A DNA stretch of 59,237 bases from Bacillota bacterium (lineage in GTDB: Bacteria > Bacillota > Clostridia > Lachnospirales > Lachnospiraceae), in assembly GCA_023411555.1 (NCBI GenBank), contig JAEYOQ010000012.1:1-59237 (forward strand), in the 5' to 3' direction. Position 1 is the first letter of the stretch. The number at the start of each line of letters is the position of its first letter. Of the stretch, positions 27,083 through 35,345 are shown piece by piece. Below the pieces are notes generated by a model, which saw only the letters and a program-made list of their open reading frames with translations, searched no databases and was not told the origin of the DNA. The position numbers and the translations under genes are program-made.

Positions 27083-28520
27083 CTTTATTTACCTCCATAT
27101 CATGCAATTTTATCAATAGTACTTTTGTTGTATCAGGCTTAACTTTATACTTTTCACTCATTCGTTCCCCTACACCGGGGATCCACATAACATGACTTCC
27201 ATCTGTAACTAGAAGTTGCTTGTCGCGCATTCTCTGCGGAACCTTTTGATCGATGAAATAATCCTTTAGTTTTTTCTTGCCGCCAAAATCATTGATTTGA
27301 AGATAATCTCCTTCTCGTCTTGTTCTGATTTCAACAGTATTCTCTATTTTATCATAATCAAACCACTTCACACAACTACTTTTCGGGATTATATCATTCT
27401 TTTTATAAGAAAGCAACTCTGTCTCCACGTACATTCCAGCATATAGAAGCTCAGTTCTTCCTGGGATGTTAAGCTTAATTGGTAAATAAGCTTTCTGTAT
27501 GTTATCATCCGATGTCATAGAGATGCTTTGATAGATAATGATATCCTCATATCCCCGTTCTGCTATAATATCATAAGGCAGATGTACCTGTTTGCCTACC
27601 TGCTTACCTAGGAGGGTCAGGACAGCCTCAACATGCTTTGCTTCCAGATCCTTTCTGGCTGATGCCAGCTCCTCCATTACCAATCGTACAATTCCCTTTC
27701 GAATAACAATATGCTCCTCCAGTAAGCTCCTTACAGATATTCTATAGCTCTGCTCCTCTCGCCTTACCAGGTCTTCATAGCGTTGAAGCACTTTACTGTT
27801 AAGATAATCCTCAATTTCCCGAAGAGTCTCCGCAGCCTCAGTTATATTACCCACACTTTGCCGGTTAATCTCCTGTGTTGCATAGGTTAGGATTCGATTA
27901 CGGATTTTATTTCTCGTGTATTGATCCGATTGATTCGTAGAATCCGTAATGTAGCTAATACCTTCACGGTATAGATATGCTTCTATCTCGGGCCGTCCTA
28001 TCCCTAACAGCGGCCTTATCAAGGCAACCTCACCGAAGCTTAACCTAAGTGCACGATAAGGCTCCATACCAGACAGACCACGGATCCCTGAGCCTCGGAA
28101 CAGGTTAAATAGGATTGTCTCAGCATTATCATTTCTATTATGTGCAGTTGCGATCTTATTACACTGTAGCTTCCTGCAAACTTCAATAAAGGCCTCGTAA
28201 CGTATCTTTCTACCCGCTTCTTCCTCACTGAGTCCCTCCGCCTTCGCAATATGCTTCACATCTGCCCTGATGCTTTGAAATTCCAAGCCCTCTTTACGGC
28301 AAAGGCTTTGTACGAAACGTTCATCCCTGTCTGCTTCCTCTCCTCGGATACCATGGTTGATGTGAACTACGATCAGAGATAATCTGTAATCAACGCTTAG
28401 CTGTTTTAGTACATGCAAAAGGCAGACAGAATCGGCACCACCGGATACTCCTACGACAATTCTATCTCCTTTTGAAATCAACTTGTTCTGTTCTGAAAAT
28501 GCTTTTATTTTTTGAATCAT
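27072..28520 (-). CDS. tilS: tRNA(Ile)-lysidine synthetase TilS
   Basis: A 482-aa N-type ATP-pyrophosphatase that converts the C34 wobble base of CAU-anticodon tRNA-Ile to lysidine. The P-loop GVSGGADS lies at about 24-31, and a typical AHNRNDNAETILFNLFRGSG segment follows. The C-terminal TilS domain (about 390-475) carries GGKKKLKDYFIDQKVP and WIPGVGERMS. It is essential in most bacteria. It overlaps hpt and is separated from spoIIE by a hairpin. Confidence 0.97.
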   Translation of the reverse strand: MIQKIKAFSEQNKLISKGDRIVVGVSGGADSVCLLHVLKQLSVDYRLSLIVVHINHGIRGEEADRDERFVQSLCRKEGLEFQSIRADVKHIAKAEGLSEEEAGRKIRYEAFIEVCRKLQCNKIATAHNRNDNAETILFNLFRGSGIRGLSGMEPYRALRLSFGEVALIRPLLGIGRPEIEAYLYREGISYITDSTNQSDQYTRNKIRNRILTYATQEINRQSVGNITEAAETLREIEDYLNSKVLQRYEDLVRREEQSYRISVRSLLEEHIVIRKGIVRLVMEELASARKDLEAKHVEAVLTLLGKQVGKQVHLPYDIIAERGYEDIIIYQSISMTSDDNIQKAYLPIKLNIPGRTELLYAGMYVETELLSYKKNDIIPKSSCVKWFDYDKIENTVEIRTRREGDYLQINDFGGKKKLKDYFIDQKVPQRMRDKQLLVTDGSHVMWIPGVGERMSEKYKVKPDTTKVLLIKLHDMEVNKDGS

Positions 28521-28555
28521 TGTATCCCTATCTTAAGCGTTAATGTTTTTCATAG

Positions 28556-28582
28556 AAAAGGTTACTAGTATTCTAACCTTTT
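28556..28582. terminator. Hairpin between spoIIE and tilS
   Basis: AAAAGGTTA (28556-28564) and TAACCTTTT (28574-28582) form a 9-bp stem. On the minus strand it ends in only four T, so termination of spoIIE transcripts is probably partial. Confidence 0.6.
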
Positions 28583-28617
28583 TAACCATATATTTCAATG
28601 TTATTTTCTACTCTTTC

Positions 28618-30897
28618 TTATTTTAACCATATTCCGGCAGTTATTACAGTCATATCATCCATAGGGATATAATTACTTTGTGAAAGAGTTCGATCCAGAA
28701 TTCGATTTGCAATCTCCTGAGGATTATTACTCTTCATTTCTAACAACATCTGTTCGATGAAGCTTTCTTTGTTATCCCCTGGAATACAGTCAAGAACACC
28801 ATCCGTCAGAAGTACAATAATGTCGCCTTCATAAAGCTTCTTTGTGACAGTATCATAATCCACATTACCAAACATACCAATCGGCAAAGTAGTGGATGCA
28901 ATTGTTTCAACCCAGTCTCCTCTCTTAATAAAAGCTGCTGCTGCACCGATTTTTATGAACTCACACATGCCCGTATACAGATTAATAAGAGACAGATCAA
29001 TGGTAGAGAAGGTTTGCTTATCTGCCTTCAATACCAGACTGGAATTAATGAGTTTTATTGCATTTTCCGGCTTAAAGCCCGCTCCAATCATCTGCTCCAA
29101 GAGTGACATAACCGTCTCACTTTCTTCTCCGGCTTCCCTGCCTGTTCCCATTCCATCAGACAGGGCAACCATGAAATCTCCGTTCTCCAGACGTAGGATG
29201 GAGAAGTTGTCACCGGATACATTCTCCTTCATCGCTCTTGCCACACCCGTGAGGACCTTAAACTTGGTATCCTCCAAAAAGGTGTAGCTCTCATAGTCCT
29301 TCGCTATGACTGACTTGGAGGCTTCTGACGCCTTAACTCGTACCCCAATCACATCAGAGATAAAATGTGCTGCTTCCTTGACTGTGATGCATCTTCCCCC
29401 ACGGCAGCATGCGGTCAGATATATCTCCTTTCGCCTGTCTCCCCGATCCAGTATCGTAATGTCCCTCACTGCGATATGCTCCTGTCGTAGCCTCTTTGCC
29501 ACCCGCTCTTCTTCCTCACGAGCTACCTCGACCGCTTCATAGAGCTCACCCGTAATATCCTGGATTACGGTTGACACCTCCTTCAGCTGTTCAGCAATTA
29601 CCTCTCTGCTCTCAGATACTCGACTTTGCCAGATCTGATTCAGCTTTGCAATCTCAAAACCACGATTGGTCTCCTTTATGAAGTCGTCAATACTGATGCA
29701 GCTATCCAAAAAATGCAATGGAACATCCTCCTCTCGGATTGTCCCCTTCTTCTCAGCTATTTCAAACATCTGGCTTGCAGCCTGATATGTTTGTTCAAAG
29801 CTCTTCTCCCAGCAGGAGGGACATTGCTCGCAATCCCTGCAAAGCTTCTCTGATATTTCCTCAAAGATCCGGTCTACCTCCTTCTGTTTTAATTTCGTTT
29901 GCTGTTCCGTAATTGTATCCAAAGTCTTTGAAAGCTTTAAGAAGGACTCTGCAAAAATCTTCATCCTGAGCTTAGCAATCTTCTTGAGATTCTGCGTAGC
30001 CAGTAGCTCCTGTCTCCCTGTTCCGCCGGCTGCATCTACCCGATAGATTACGCTTGATGGAAGTAGACAGAATATAATTACAGATGACATTAATGCGCTG
30101 ATTTCCTGAATACTCAGCTCCATTTCTTTATTCACTAACCCCGGTACCGAAGCCATCAGCAGATATACACCGGCACTTGGAATTCTGCCCATCTCCCGAA
30201 ACACCGCTGTTACTATACTCATGATAGAGAATATACCGATATCAGAGATCGGAGCCCCTCTCAAACTTAGTGCAAATCCACAAAGAGCAGCCGTTATTGC
30301 TCCTTGTCCGGCTCCGTATTTATAAGTAAACAGCAGTACAACAAAATATGCCACTGTCTGGGTAGGTGCCAGGTAATCACTCCTTATCTCCGGTATCGCA
30401 TATAAAATAACTGCAATGGTCAATGCCATACTGACCATTTGCTCATTACTCATTTTTGCACCCTTTTGGGATTCCATTATATATTCTATTCCCTGTCGGA
30501 ACATTCCGGCAGATAAGAAAGCAATCAATCCCTCCAGTACTGCCATTGCTATATATTGCTGCATTGGACCGCTTGAAGTCACCTCCATTAATGAAAAAAT
30601 AGTAAGTACAATAGAGGGAAGTAGATACAATATAGGTTTGGGGATATTTTTCTCTTTTATAAAGGGTGTTTCCATGACAATAGCGGAAGAGATTAAGGCC
30701 AAGGAGTATTTTAACATTCCCGTTTTATTCATACTGGATATAATCCCTATGATAGCAACAGCGAATGCCCATCCTCCACCGGTTTTTGATAGATAGGATG
30801 CGGTAAAATAACCGACTGCTAACGGATTCATTGAGTAGAAGGCTGCTCTTGCAACCAAAAGACCGATAACATGTATTAATACTTTTCTTTTTTTCAT
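28618..30897 (-). CDS. spoIIE: Stage II sporulation protein E
   Basis: A 759-aa sporulation phosphatase. About ten N-terminal membrane helices (1-300) are followed by a central FtsZ-binding/oligomerisation region (about 320-550, with a Cys cluster CRDCEQCPSC) and a C-terminal PP2C-type phosphatase (about 555-759; ALSDGMGTGREAG and VLLTDGVLD). It localises to the polar septum and dephosphorylates SpoIIAA to activate sigma-F in the forespore. AGCAGGG precedes the ATG. Two Spo0A-box-like sites lie 110-150 bp upstream. Confidence 0.98.
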   Translation of the reverse strand: MKKRKVLIHVIGLLVARAAFYSMNPLAVGYFTASYLSKTGGGWAFAVAIIGIISSMNKTGMLKYSLALISSAIVMETPFIKEKNIPKPILYLLPSIVLTIFSLMEVTSSGPMQQYIAMAVLEGLIAFLSAGMFRQGIEYIMESQKGAKMSNEQMVSMALTIAVILYAIPEIRSDYLAPTQTVAYFVVLLFTYKYGAGQGAITAALCGFALSLRGAPISDIGIFSIMSIVTAVFREMGRIPSAGVYLLMASVPGLVNKEMELSIQEISALMSSVIIFCLLPSSVIYRVDAAGGTGRQELLATQNLKKIAKLRMKIFAESFLKLSKTLDTITEQQTKLKQKEVDRIFEEISEKLCRDCEQCPSCWEKSFEQTYQAASQMFEIAEKKGTIREEDVPLHFLDSCISIDDFIKETNRGFEIAKLNQIWQSRVSESREVIAEQLKEVSTVIQDITGELYEAVEVAREEEERVAKRLRQEHIAVRDITILDRGDRRKEIYLTACCRGGRCITVKEAAHFISDVIGVRVKASEASKSVIAKDYESYTFLEDTKFKVLTGVARAMKENVSGDNFSILRLENGDFMVALSDGMGTGREAGEESETVMSLLEQMIGAGFKPENAIKLINSSLVLKADKQTFSTIDLSLINLYTGMCEFIKIGAAAAFIKRGDWVETIASTTLPIGMFGNVDYDTVTKKLYEGDIIVLLTDGVLDCIPGDNKESFIEQMLLEMKSNNPQEIANRILDRTLSQSNYIPMDDMTVITAGIWLK

Positions 30898-31006
30898 AGT
30901 ATTACCCTGCTCCCTTTCAAGTCGTCTTGCTGTCCATCGGAACGAACTCCTTGTTCTTCCGGGCTGTTTCTATAGACTTGAATTATAGGCAGGTGCAAGG
31001 AAAATC

Positions 31007-31015
31007 TTTGTCAAA
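31007..31015. promoter_or_regulatory. Candidate Spo0A box upstream of spoIIE
   Basis: TTTGTCAAA on the plus strand matches the 0A-box consensus TTTGTCRAA fully. It lies 110 bp upstream of the spoIIE start. In Bacillus, spoIIE is activated by Spo0A-P, so the position makes sense. Confidence 0.5.
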
Positions 31016-31040
31016 ACAGCAACAGCAAATCCAAAAACTT

Positions 31041-31049
31041 TTTGACAAG
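31041..31049. promoter_or_regulatory. Second candidate Spo0A box upstream of spoIIE
   Basis: TTTGACAAG reads CTTGTCAAA on the minus strand, one mismatch from the 0A-box consensus. Together with the first site it forms an inverted pair. Confidence 0.42.
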
Positions 31050-31197
31050 TTTTCCGCATAAAAGGTGATTATCCCGATTAAAGGGGGGTGATTAAGATTA
31101 AGACCATTAGAATGGAGTAGAATGCGGGTTGCAAAGCTACAACTTCGAATTCACCAGCCCGGAGGGCTTTTTATGCTATAGGCGAGCTTTCCTACAA

Positions 31198-31229
31198 CAA
31201 AAAAGGGAGTTGCTTTTAACAACTCCCTG
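31198..31229 (-). terminator. Terminator of the tRNA gene
   Basis: On the minus strand GGGAGTTG and CAACTCCC form an 8-bp stem with a 7-nt loop, followed by six T. It lies just past the 3' end of the tRNA. Confidence 0.85.
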
Positions 31230-31240
31230 ATAATTATAAA

Positions 31241-31314
31241 TAGCGAAGGACGGATTTGAACCGCCGACACCGCGGGTATGAACCGCGTGCTCTCGCCAAC
31301 TGAGCTACTTCGCC
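31241..31314 (-). tRNA. tRNA-Met (CAT anticodon)
   Basis: The minus strand folds as a tRNA: acceptor stem GGCGAAG / CTTCGCT, D-arm with AGCTCAGTTGG, anticodon stem CGCGG / CCGCG with loop TTCATAC, and T-arm with GGTTCAAAT. CCA is not encoded. The first base pair is G-U rather than the mismatch of initiator tRNA, and no G-C triplet of the initiator type is seen, so it is read as elongator Met. A lysidine-type Ile tRNA with the same anticodon cannot be excluded. A tRNA-Met also lies between divIC and spoIIE in Bacillus subtilis. Confidence 0.93.
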
Positions 31315-31362
31315 GAAGTGACGAACCTTATTATAACTGCTTTCGAGGCGGTTGTCAACCAT

Positions 31363-31653
31363 TTATTCATCTTCTGGTTCAAAAATAATCTCATCCTCAT
31401 AAACAAGGCCCAGTTTTTCCCTAGCCATATCCTCTATATACTTTTTAGTTTTTGTATATGCCTTATACTCAGCGATTTGATCCTTCCGTTCCAATTCGTC
31501 CTGTATCTTCGCTTCAAGGCGACTAGTCGTAAGCTGTGCTTCATCACTCTTCTGTCCGAGGCCTATTCTCCGGTATGAAACAATGGCACACAAAATAAGC
31601 ACAACAAATGCAATAATTCCTATGCCTGTCCTATTTTTATTACGTCTTCTCAT
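31363..31653 (-). CDS. divIC: Septum formation initiator (DivIC/FtsL-like)
   Basis: About 96 aa. A short basic cytoplasmic tail, one membrane span (about 10-28; IGIIAFVVLILCAIVSY) and an extracellular coiled coil (AQLTTSRLEAKIQDELERKDQIAEY) end in the family mark YIEDMAREKLGLVYEDEIIF. It is a structural part of the division septum, with FtsL/FtsB. ATG 31653 is preferred to 31662 because GGGAG would otherwise touch the start. It follows yabQ by about 30 nt. Confidence 0.92.
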   Translation of the reverse strand: MRRRNKNRTGIGIIAFVVLILCAIVSYRRIGLGQKSDEAQLTTSRLEAKIQDELERKDQIAEYKAYTKTKKYIEDMAREKLGLVYEDEIIFEPEDE

Positions 31654-31681
31654 GAATAGCATCTCCCAAAGTGCAATAAAG

Positions 31682-32143
31682 CTATTGTTTCTTTGCTTTC
31701 AATGCTATTTTACCCGATTTCTTATTTTTTTTCAATCGTAATAATAAACTATTTATTCCCTTCCTTACAGACCCCCACAGTGACCTAAACCCTCGTATAA
31801 CCTGCTTGATTGCCGCCGTAAATGGTGATAGTAAAGTCTGTATCAGCTTGGTAATGCACTTAACCAGGCCTTCACTGATACTAAAATGATAAAGAATAAT
31901 TCCAAGCAGCATTCCAATGATGGAAAAACCTCGAATAATCCCGTCATTCTTATGAAAAATCATAATAAATATAAACAGACTTGCCACCACCCAGAAGATC
32001 AGGTCTTCTACAGCAACAAGAAATGCTCCGTGTTTTATCAGCCTACGAAATATTCTTAATATATCATAAGCCAACAGCAAGATTGCCCCCCATAGGATAG
32101 AGATAAGAAAGAATTGAAGTTCTATTGTAATTGCTGGATTCAT
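31682..32143 (-). CDS. yabQ: Spore cortex biosynthesis protein YabQ
   Basis: About 153 aa with four or so membrane helices in the first two-thirds, including the YabQ-type LQFFLISILWGAILLLAYD, and a basic Lys-rich tail. In Bacillus, YabQ sits in the outer forespore membrane and is needed for cortex formation. The start is taken at ATG 32143, which has AGGTGG upstream; a GTG at 32152 would begin directly at the yabP stop. It is tightly packed with yabP. Confidence 0.93.
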   Translation of the reverse strand: MNPAITIELQFFLISILWGAILLLAYDILRIFRRLIKHGAFLVAVEDLIFWVVASLFIFIMIFHKNDGIIRGFSIIGMLLGIILYHFSISEGLVKCITKLIQTLLSPFTAAIKQVIRGFRSLWGSVRKGINSLLLRLKKNKKSGKIALKAKKQ

Positions 32144-32152
32144 AGAGGCCAC

Positions 32153-32440
32153 CTACTTAAACAGCCTGCCAAACAAGGACTCCGCTGACTTTCCTGCGTT
32201 TGAGGAATCAGAGTAGGTTAAGCTGTCAATTCTGCCATCTATATCAACCTCGCCCTTCTCCAGTGTCAGCCTATTTACATGTAATTCATTGCCTCGTATC
32301 ATCAGTATGCCCTGTTCTGTCTGGAGCAATACTTCCCCGGCATCAAAGGACAACACATCATTAACACCTGTTATCATAATATTTTTTCTTGCGATAATAT
32401 TTAACTTATGCCCCTTTAGAATTGGTTGTTTCTCTTCCAT
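32153..32440 (-). CDS. yabP: Sporulation protein YabP
   Basis: A 95-aa YabP/YqfC-family protein. The family core is visible as HKLNIIARKNIMITGVNDVLSFD and RGNELHVNRLTLEKGEVDIDG. It is made during sporulation in Bacillus and is found next to yabQ throughout Firmicutes. AGGAGGC precedes the ATG. It follows rqcP after 135 nt that contain no hairpin of note. Confidence 0.93.
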   Translation of the reverse strand: MEEKQPILKGHKLNIIARKNIMITGVNDVLSFDAGEVLLQTEQGILMIRGNELHVNRLTLEKGEVDIDGRIDSLTYSDSSNAGKSAESLFGRLFK

Positions 32441-32575
32441 AAAAAAAGCCTCCTCACGTTTTATACCCTAAAAGAATCCTTGTCTAAAATAGATCAAGAT
32501 ATATCTTTTTAAGTATATGAGCAGACTTTCTGTTTCATGACGATACATAATCAAGAGCCGTAAAGGATATTCGAC

Positions 32576-32815
32576 TTAAAGGTATCTGTATAGTTCCTTG
32601 GCTTCATCTTTTCTTGTCGATTCCTGCACATCGAGTACTTCTACCCTCACTGCCTTAGCTCCAAACCCAATCTCAATGACATCTCCAACCTTCACTGTAG
32701 CTGAGGCCTTAGCCGGTTTATCATTAATTGTAACTCTACCCGCATCACAAGCATCGTTGGCCACGGTGCGACGTTTAATCAGTCTGGATACCTTTAAAAA
32801 TTTATCAAGTCTCAT
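32576..32815 (-). CDS. rqcP: S4-domain RNA-binding protein RqcP (YabO/Hsp15-like)
   Basis: A 79-aa protein that is almost entirely an S4 RNA-binding domain (MRLDKFLKVSRLIKRRTVANDACDAGRVTIN). In Bacillus, YabO (RqcP) binds stalled 50S subunits and assists RqcH in Ala-tailing during ribosome quality control. ATG 32815 is used because AGAGGTAATAAC precedes it; the longer frame from 32830 adds five residues. The start lies beside the hairpin cluster that separates it from hup. Confidence 0.92.
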   Translation of the reverse strand: MRLDKFLKVSRLIKRRTVANDACDAGRVTINDKPAKASATVKVGDVIEIGFGAKAVRVEVLDVQESTRKDEAKELYRYL

Positions 32816-32850
32816 GTTATTACCTCTCATGTTATAATTAAAGTGTCAGT

Positions 32851-33020
32851 ATTCTGACACTTTCGATGCTTGCTTTGCAAGCATTGCCTGACTGCGGATT
32901 GCGTAGCAATAAACTTCCGAACGCATTCATGCGTTTATCCGCAGAGGTGCGTCATCCCAAAGTGAACTTCGTTCACTTGCACGGAGTGCTTTTTATTTCA
33001 TAGGACGCAATTTCTTATGA
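32851..33020. repeat. Cluster of consecutive hairpins upstream of rqcP
   Basis: Back-to-back stems are AAAGTGTCAG/CTGACACTTT (10 bp perfect, near 32851-32874), ATGCTTGC/GCAAGCAT, CTGCGGAT/ATCCGCAG enclosing GAACGCAT/ATGCGTTT, and AAGTGAAC/GTTCACTT. A further one built on ATTTCATA/TATGAAAT runs to about 33022. They fill almost all of the hup-rqcP spacer. No coding sequence is present. They resemble a BIME/REP-type mosaic rather than simple terminators. Confidence 0.7.
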
Positions 33021-33021
33021 A

Positions 33022-33080
33022 ATAAAAAAAAGACCGTTTTAAATCCTACACCCCAGAGAGACAAGGAATTTAAAACAGCC
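33022..33080 (-). terminator. Terminator of hup
   Basis: On the minus strand GTTTTAAATTCCT pairs with AGGATTTAAAAC. Eight T follow (complement of the A run at 33024-33031). It directly follows the hup stop codon. Confidence 0.8.
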
Positions 33081-33096
33081 CTTTCGTTTCAATCTA

Positions 33097-33372
33097 CTAT
33101 GCGTTGATAACGTCCTTCAAAGCCTTACCTGCCTTAAACTTAGGTGCTTTAGAAGCAGCAATTTCAATAGTTTCCTTTGTTAAAGGATTTCTTCCAGTTC
33201 TTGCTGGTCTTTCAGATACCTCAAAAGTTCCGAAACCAACCAACTGCACTTTCTCACCTTTGGTTAATTCCTCTGTAACTACATCGATAAAAGCCTTTAA
33301 AGCCTTCTCTGAATCCTTCTTTGAAAAATCTGTTTTCTCTGCAATCGCTGCAACCAATTCTGCTTTGTTCAT
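33097..33372 (-). CDS. hup: HU-family DNA-binding protein
   Basis: A 91-aa histone-like nucleoid protein with all HU marks: MNKAELVAAIAEKT at the start, GFGTFEVSERPARTGRNP with the DNA-intercalating Pro in the beta-arm, and PKFKAGKALKDVIN at the end. A strong AGGAGGAG site precedes it. It lies between mazG and rqcP, with its own terminator. In Bacillus hup is elsewhere, so this is a lineage-specific place. Confidence 0.97.
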   Translation of the reverse strand: MNKAELVAAIAEKTDFSKKDSEKALKAFIDVVTEELTKGEKVQLVGFGTFEVSERPARTGRNPLTKETIEIAASKAPKFKAGKALKDVINA

Positions 33373-33416
33373 GGATTTGCTCCTCCTCTAAAGTGATAAT
33401 AACATTTAAATTTAAT

Positions 33417-34187
33417 CTAACGATTTTTTATTTCTCTCCACAAATCATCCATTTCCGCGGGTGAGAATTCGCATAGATCCTGTCCCCTGCTCACAGCTAG
33501 AGCAAAGACATCTACAAATCTATTTATAAACTTATTAGTGGCATTTGTCAAGGAATTTTCTGCATTTAATTGTAAAATGCGTGATAAATTAACGATTGAG
33601 AACATTACATCGCCAAAATCCTCTTGAATATTGCTTTTATCCCCAATTTCAACTGATTTTCCAAGCTCTTCAAGCTCCTGATACACCCTATCTAATGCCT
33701 GTTTATATCCCTTAAAATCCATGCCAGCCTTTGCGGCCTTCTTCTGAACTTTCTCGGCTCTAATATTAGCTGGAAGGGCTTTAGGAACGGAACGTAGCTC
33801 CTCCTCGATGCTGACTGACTTTTTCTCCTGCTTTTTGATATCATCCCAATTTTTAAGCACTACTTCTGAATTCTCGACCTGTACTTCTCCAAAGACATGA
33901 GGATGTCTGCGAATCATCTTCTTCGCTTCTTCGGATATCACTTCTTGGATGGTGAACTCCTTCTTCTCTTCAGCAATCACACTATGAAGAGCAACCTGAA
34001 GCAAAATATCTCCTAATTCCTCACAAAGATTTTCCTTATCCTTATTATTAATTGCCTCTATCGTCTCATAGCATTCCTCTAGCAGACAGCTTTTCAAACT
34101 TTCGTGGGTCTGCTCCCTATCCCAGGGACATTCAACCCTAAGCCTTCTGATAATATCCATAAATTCCTCGAAGCTATAGTTTGACAT
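33417..34187 (-). CDS. mazG: Nucleoside triphosphate pyrophosphohydrolase MazG
   Basis: A 256-aa all-alpha NTP pyrophosphohydrolase with two MazG modules. The first (about 10-120) has the metal-binding pattern EECYET...EELGDILLQV, the second (about 165-245) EDFGDVMFSIVNLSR. It hydrolyses (d)NTPs, possibly including damaged nucleotides. In Bacillus the homologue YabN carries an extra tetrapyrrole-methylase domain, which is absent here. It sits between spoVT and hup. Confidence 0.96.
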   Translation of the reverse strand: MSNYSFEEFMDIIRRLRVECPWDREQTHESLKSCLLEECYETIEAINNKDKENLCEELGDILLQVALHSVIAEEKKEFTIQEVISEEAKKMIRRHPHVFGEVQVENSEVVLKNWDDIKKQEKKSVSIEEELRSVPKALPANIRAEKVQKKAAKAGMDFKGYKQALDRVYQELEELGKSVEIGDKSNIQEDFGDVMFSIVNLSRILQLNAENSLTNATNKFINRFVDVFALAVSRGQDLCEFSPAEMDDLWREIKNR

Positions 34188-34446
34188 TCTTCCTCTCCTT
34201 ATCTCAGGTACTCAGATCTTTCTATCCTGCTCTTTCGTTATGATTGCCTATCATAAGATATCATCAATCCGGTCGAGCTCCGAAACTAGGTTGATACCAT
34301 ACTTTCGACTCATGTTTATTATATCCTTACATACCCACATTATAACAACAACACCCCTAAAAATACAATACTCATGTGATAATAAGCTGTATTCATATAC
34401 GGTTTGTGAATACCGTCCGATTTCTTTCCTCAACTTCGTACAAATA

Positions 34447-34470
34447 GGAGGGTGTTTTACTACACCCTCC
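34447..34470 (-). terminator. Hairpin downstream of spoVT
   Basis: GGAGGGTGT (34447-34455) and ACACCCTCC (34462-34470) form a perfect 9-bp stem. There is no long T-run on the minus strand, so it is a weak terminator or an mRNA-end stabiliser. It starts 24 nt after the spoVT stop codon. Confidence 0.65.
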
Positions 34471-34493
34471 ATACATAGCCATATACCGGCTGC

Positions 34494-35042
34494 TTATTGT
34501 TCCATCTGGCGTCCTAAAAAGGCCGCTGCAGTAGCACCTAACTTAATCTCCAGATCACCGAACTTGGTCTTTGCATCCTTTGTTAAGAGAATAACTGAAC
34601 CGATTGCATCTCCCTCACTGATAATTGGAGTAATTGCTTCATAAACAAATTCTGATTCATCCTCATTCATGATACGTACATAATTTTTTTCGTCATGTGC
34701 CGCAACTATAGTTTCTCTCTCATTAATTACTTCTTCCAGCTCATGGCTGATACCCTTCATCATCAAATCCTTCTTCGTAGGGCCTGCAACAGCGATAAAT
34801 TGATCCTTGTCTGTAATTGCAACGATATGTCCTGTTGTCTGTGCCAGGGAATCAGCATATTGCTTAGCAAATTGTCCGAGCTCACCAATCGGGGAATATT
34901 TTTTAAGAATTATCTCTCCCTCTCTGTCGGTGAAGATTTCCAGTGGATCTCCCTCACGAATTCTTAATGTACGACGAATTTCTTTTGGGACCACAACACG
35001 TCCGAGGTCATCTATTCTTCTTACTATACCCGTTGCTTTCAT
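34494..35042 (-). CDS. spoVT: Stage V sporulation protein T
   Basis: A 182-aa forespore transcription factor that tunes sigma-G genes. The N-terminal AbrB-type swapped-hairpin domain is MKATGIVRRIDDLGRVVVPK, then EGDPLEIF. The C-terminal GAF-like domain (about 55-180) ends KLGATAAAFLGRQMEQ. The length is normal. A GGAGGAAG site precedes the ATG. SpoVB, which follows spoVT in Bacillus, is not present between it and mazG. Confidence 0.97.
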   Translation of the reverse strand: MKATGIVRRIDDLGRVVVPKEIRRTLRIREGDPLEIFTDREGEIILKKYSPIGELGQFAKQYADSLAQTTGHIVAITDKDQFIAVAGPTKKDLMMKGISHELEEVINERETIVAAHDEKNYVRIMNEDESEFVYEAITPIISEGDAIGSVILLTKDAKTKFGDLEIKLGATAAAFLGRQMEQ

Positions 35043-35345
35043 ATATGATCTTCCTCCATTTTACATGATTTGATAAACTGAAACTATAACCATAATTAAC
35101 TGTTACATTTTCTATCTGATACTATTGTTTGTAAAATGGGAAAGTTTATACATTTGTTTCATAGAATAATTTGAATAGATATTATTGGAAAAAAGAATCG
35201 ATTTTTAGTGATTTACTGATATTATTATCAAATAGGATACTCCTTTGTTATAGATAACGGTATAATCTCATAACAAAGGAGCATCCTAGAAAAGACCCTG
35301 AGGCCATCGGCCCACCAGCATATTAATGGTATCTTCTTAGTTTAT
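35043..35345. other. Intergenic region containing hairpin element copy B
   Basis: 303 bp between spoVT and the ABC-2 permease gene. The left half should contain the spoVT promoter, though I could not place a convincing sigma-G box. The right part is the element at 35234-35330. No gene was seen. Confidence 0.5.
35234..35330 (+). repeat. Hairpin element, copy B
   Basis: The segment 35234-35251 pairs with 35270-35287 at 17 of 18 positions (AGGAT / ATCCT and CTCCTTTGTTAT / ATAACAAAGGAG, one mismatch). A block with GGCC-ATC-GGCC and then CCACCAGCATA follows. The order and several words match the element at 1-106. Unlike copy A, the terminal CCACCAGC hairpin is damaged here (ATTAATGG instead of GCTGGTGG). 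Confidence 0.55.

Larger units (their letters stand above)
30898..31197. other. spoIIE upstream region
   Basis: About 300 bp between the spoIIE start and the tRNA terminator. It contains two Spo0A-box-like sites (31007-31015, 31041-31049) and a short plus-strand hairpin AGCCC-GGA-GGGCT with five T at 31156-31172. No coding sequence is evident. Confidence 0.6.

Noticed and set aside
34251..34472. A 73-codon minus-strand frame between spoVT and mazG
   Set aside because: Its start lies inside the hairpin after spoVT, it lacks a ribosome binding site, and it has no family resemblance.
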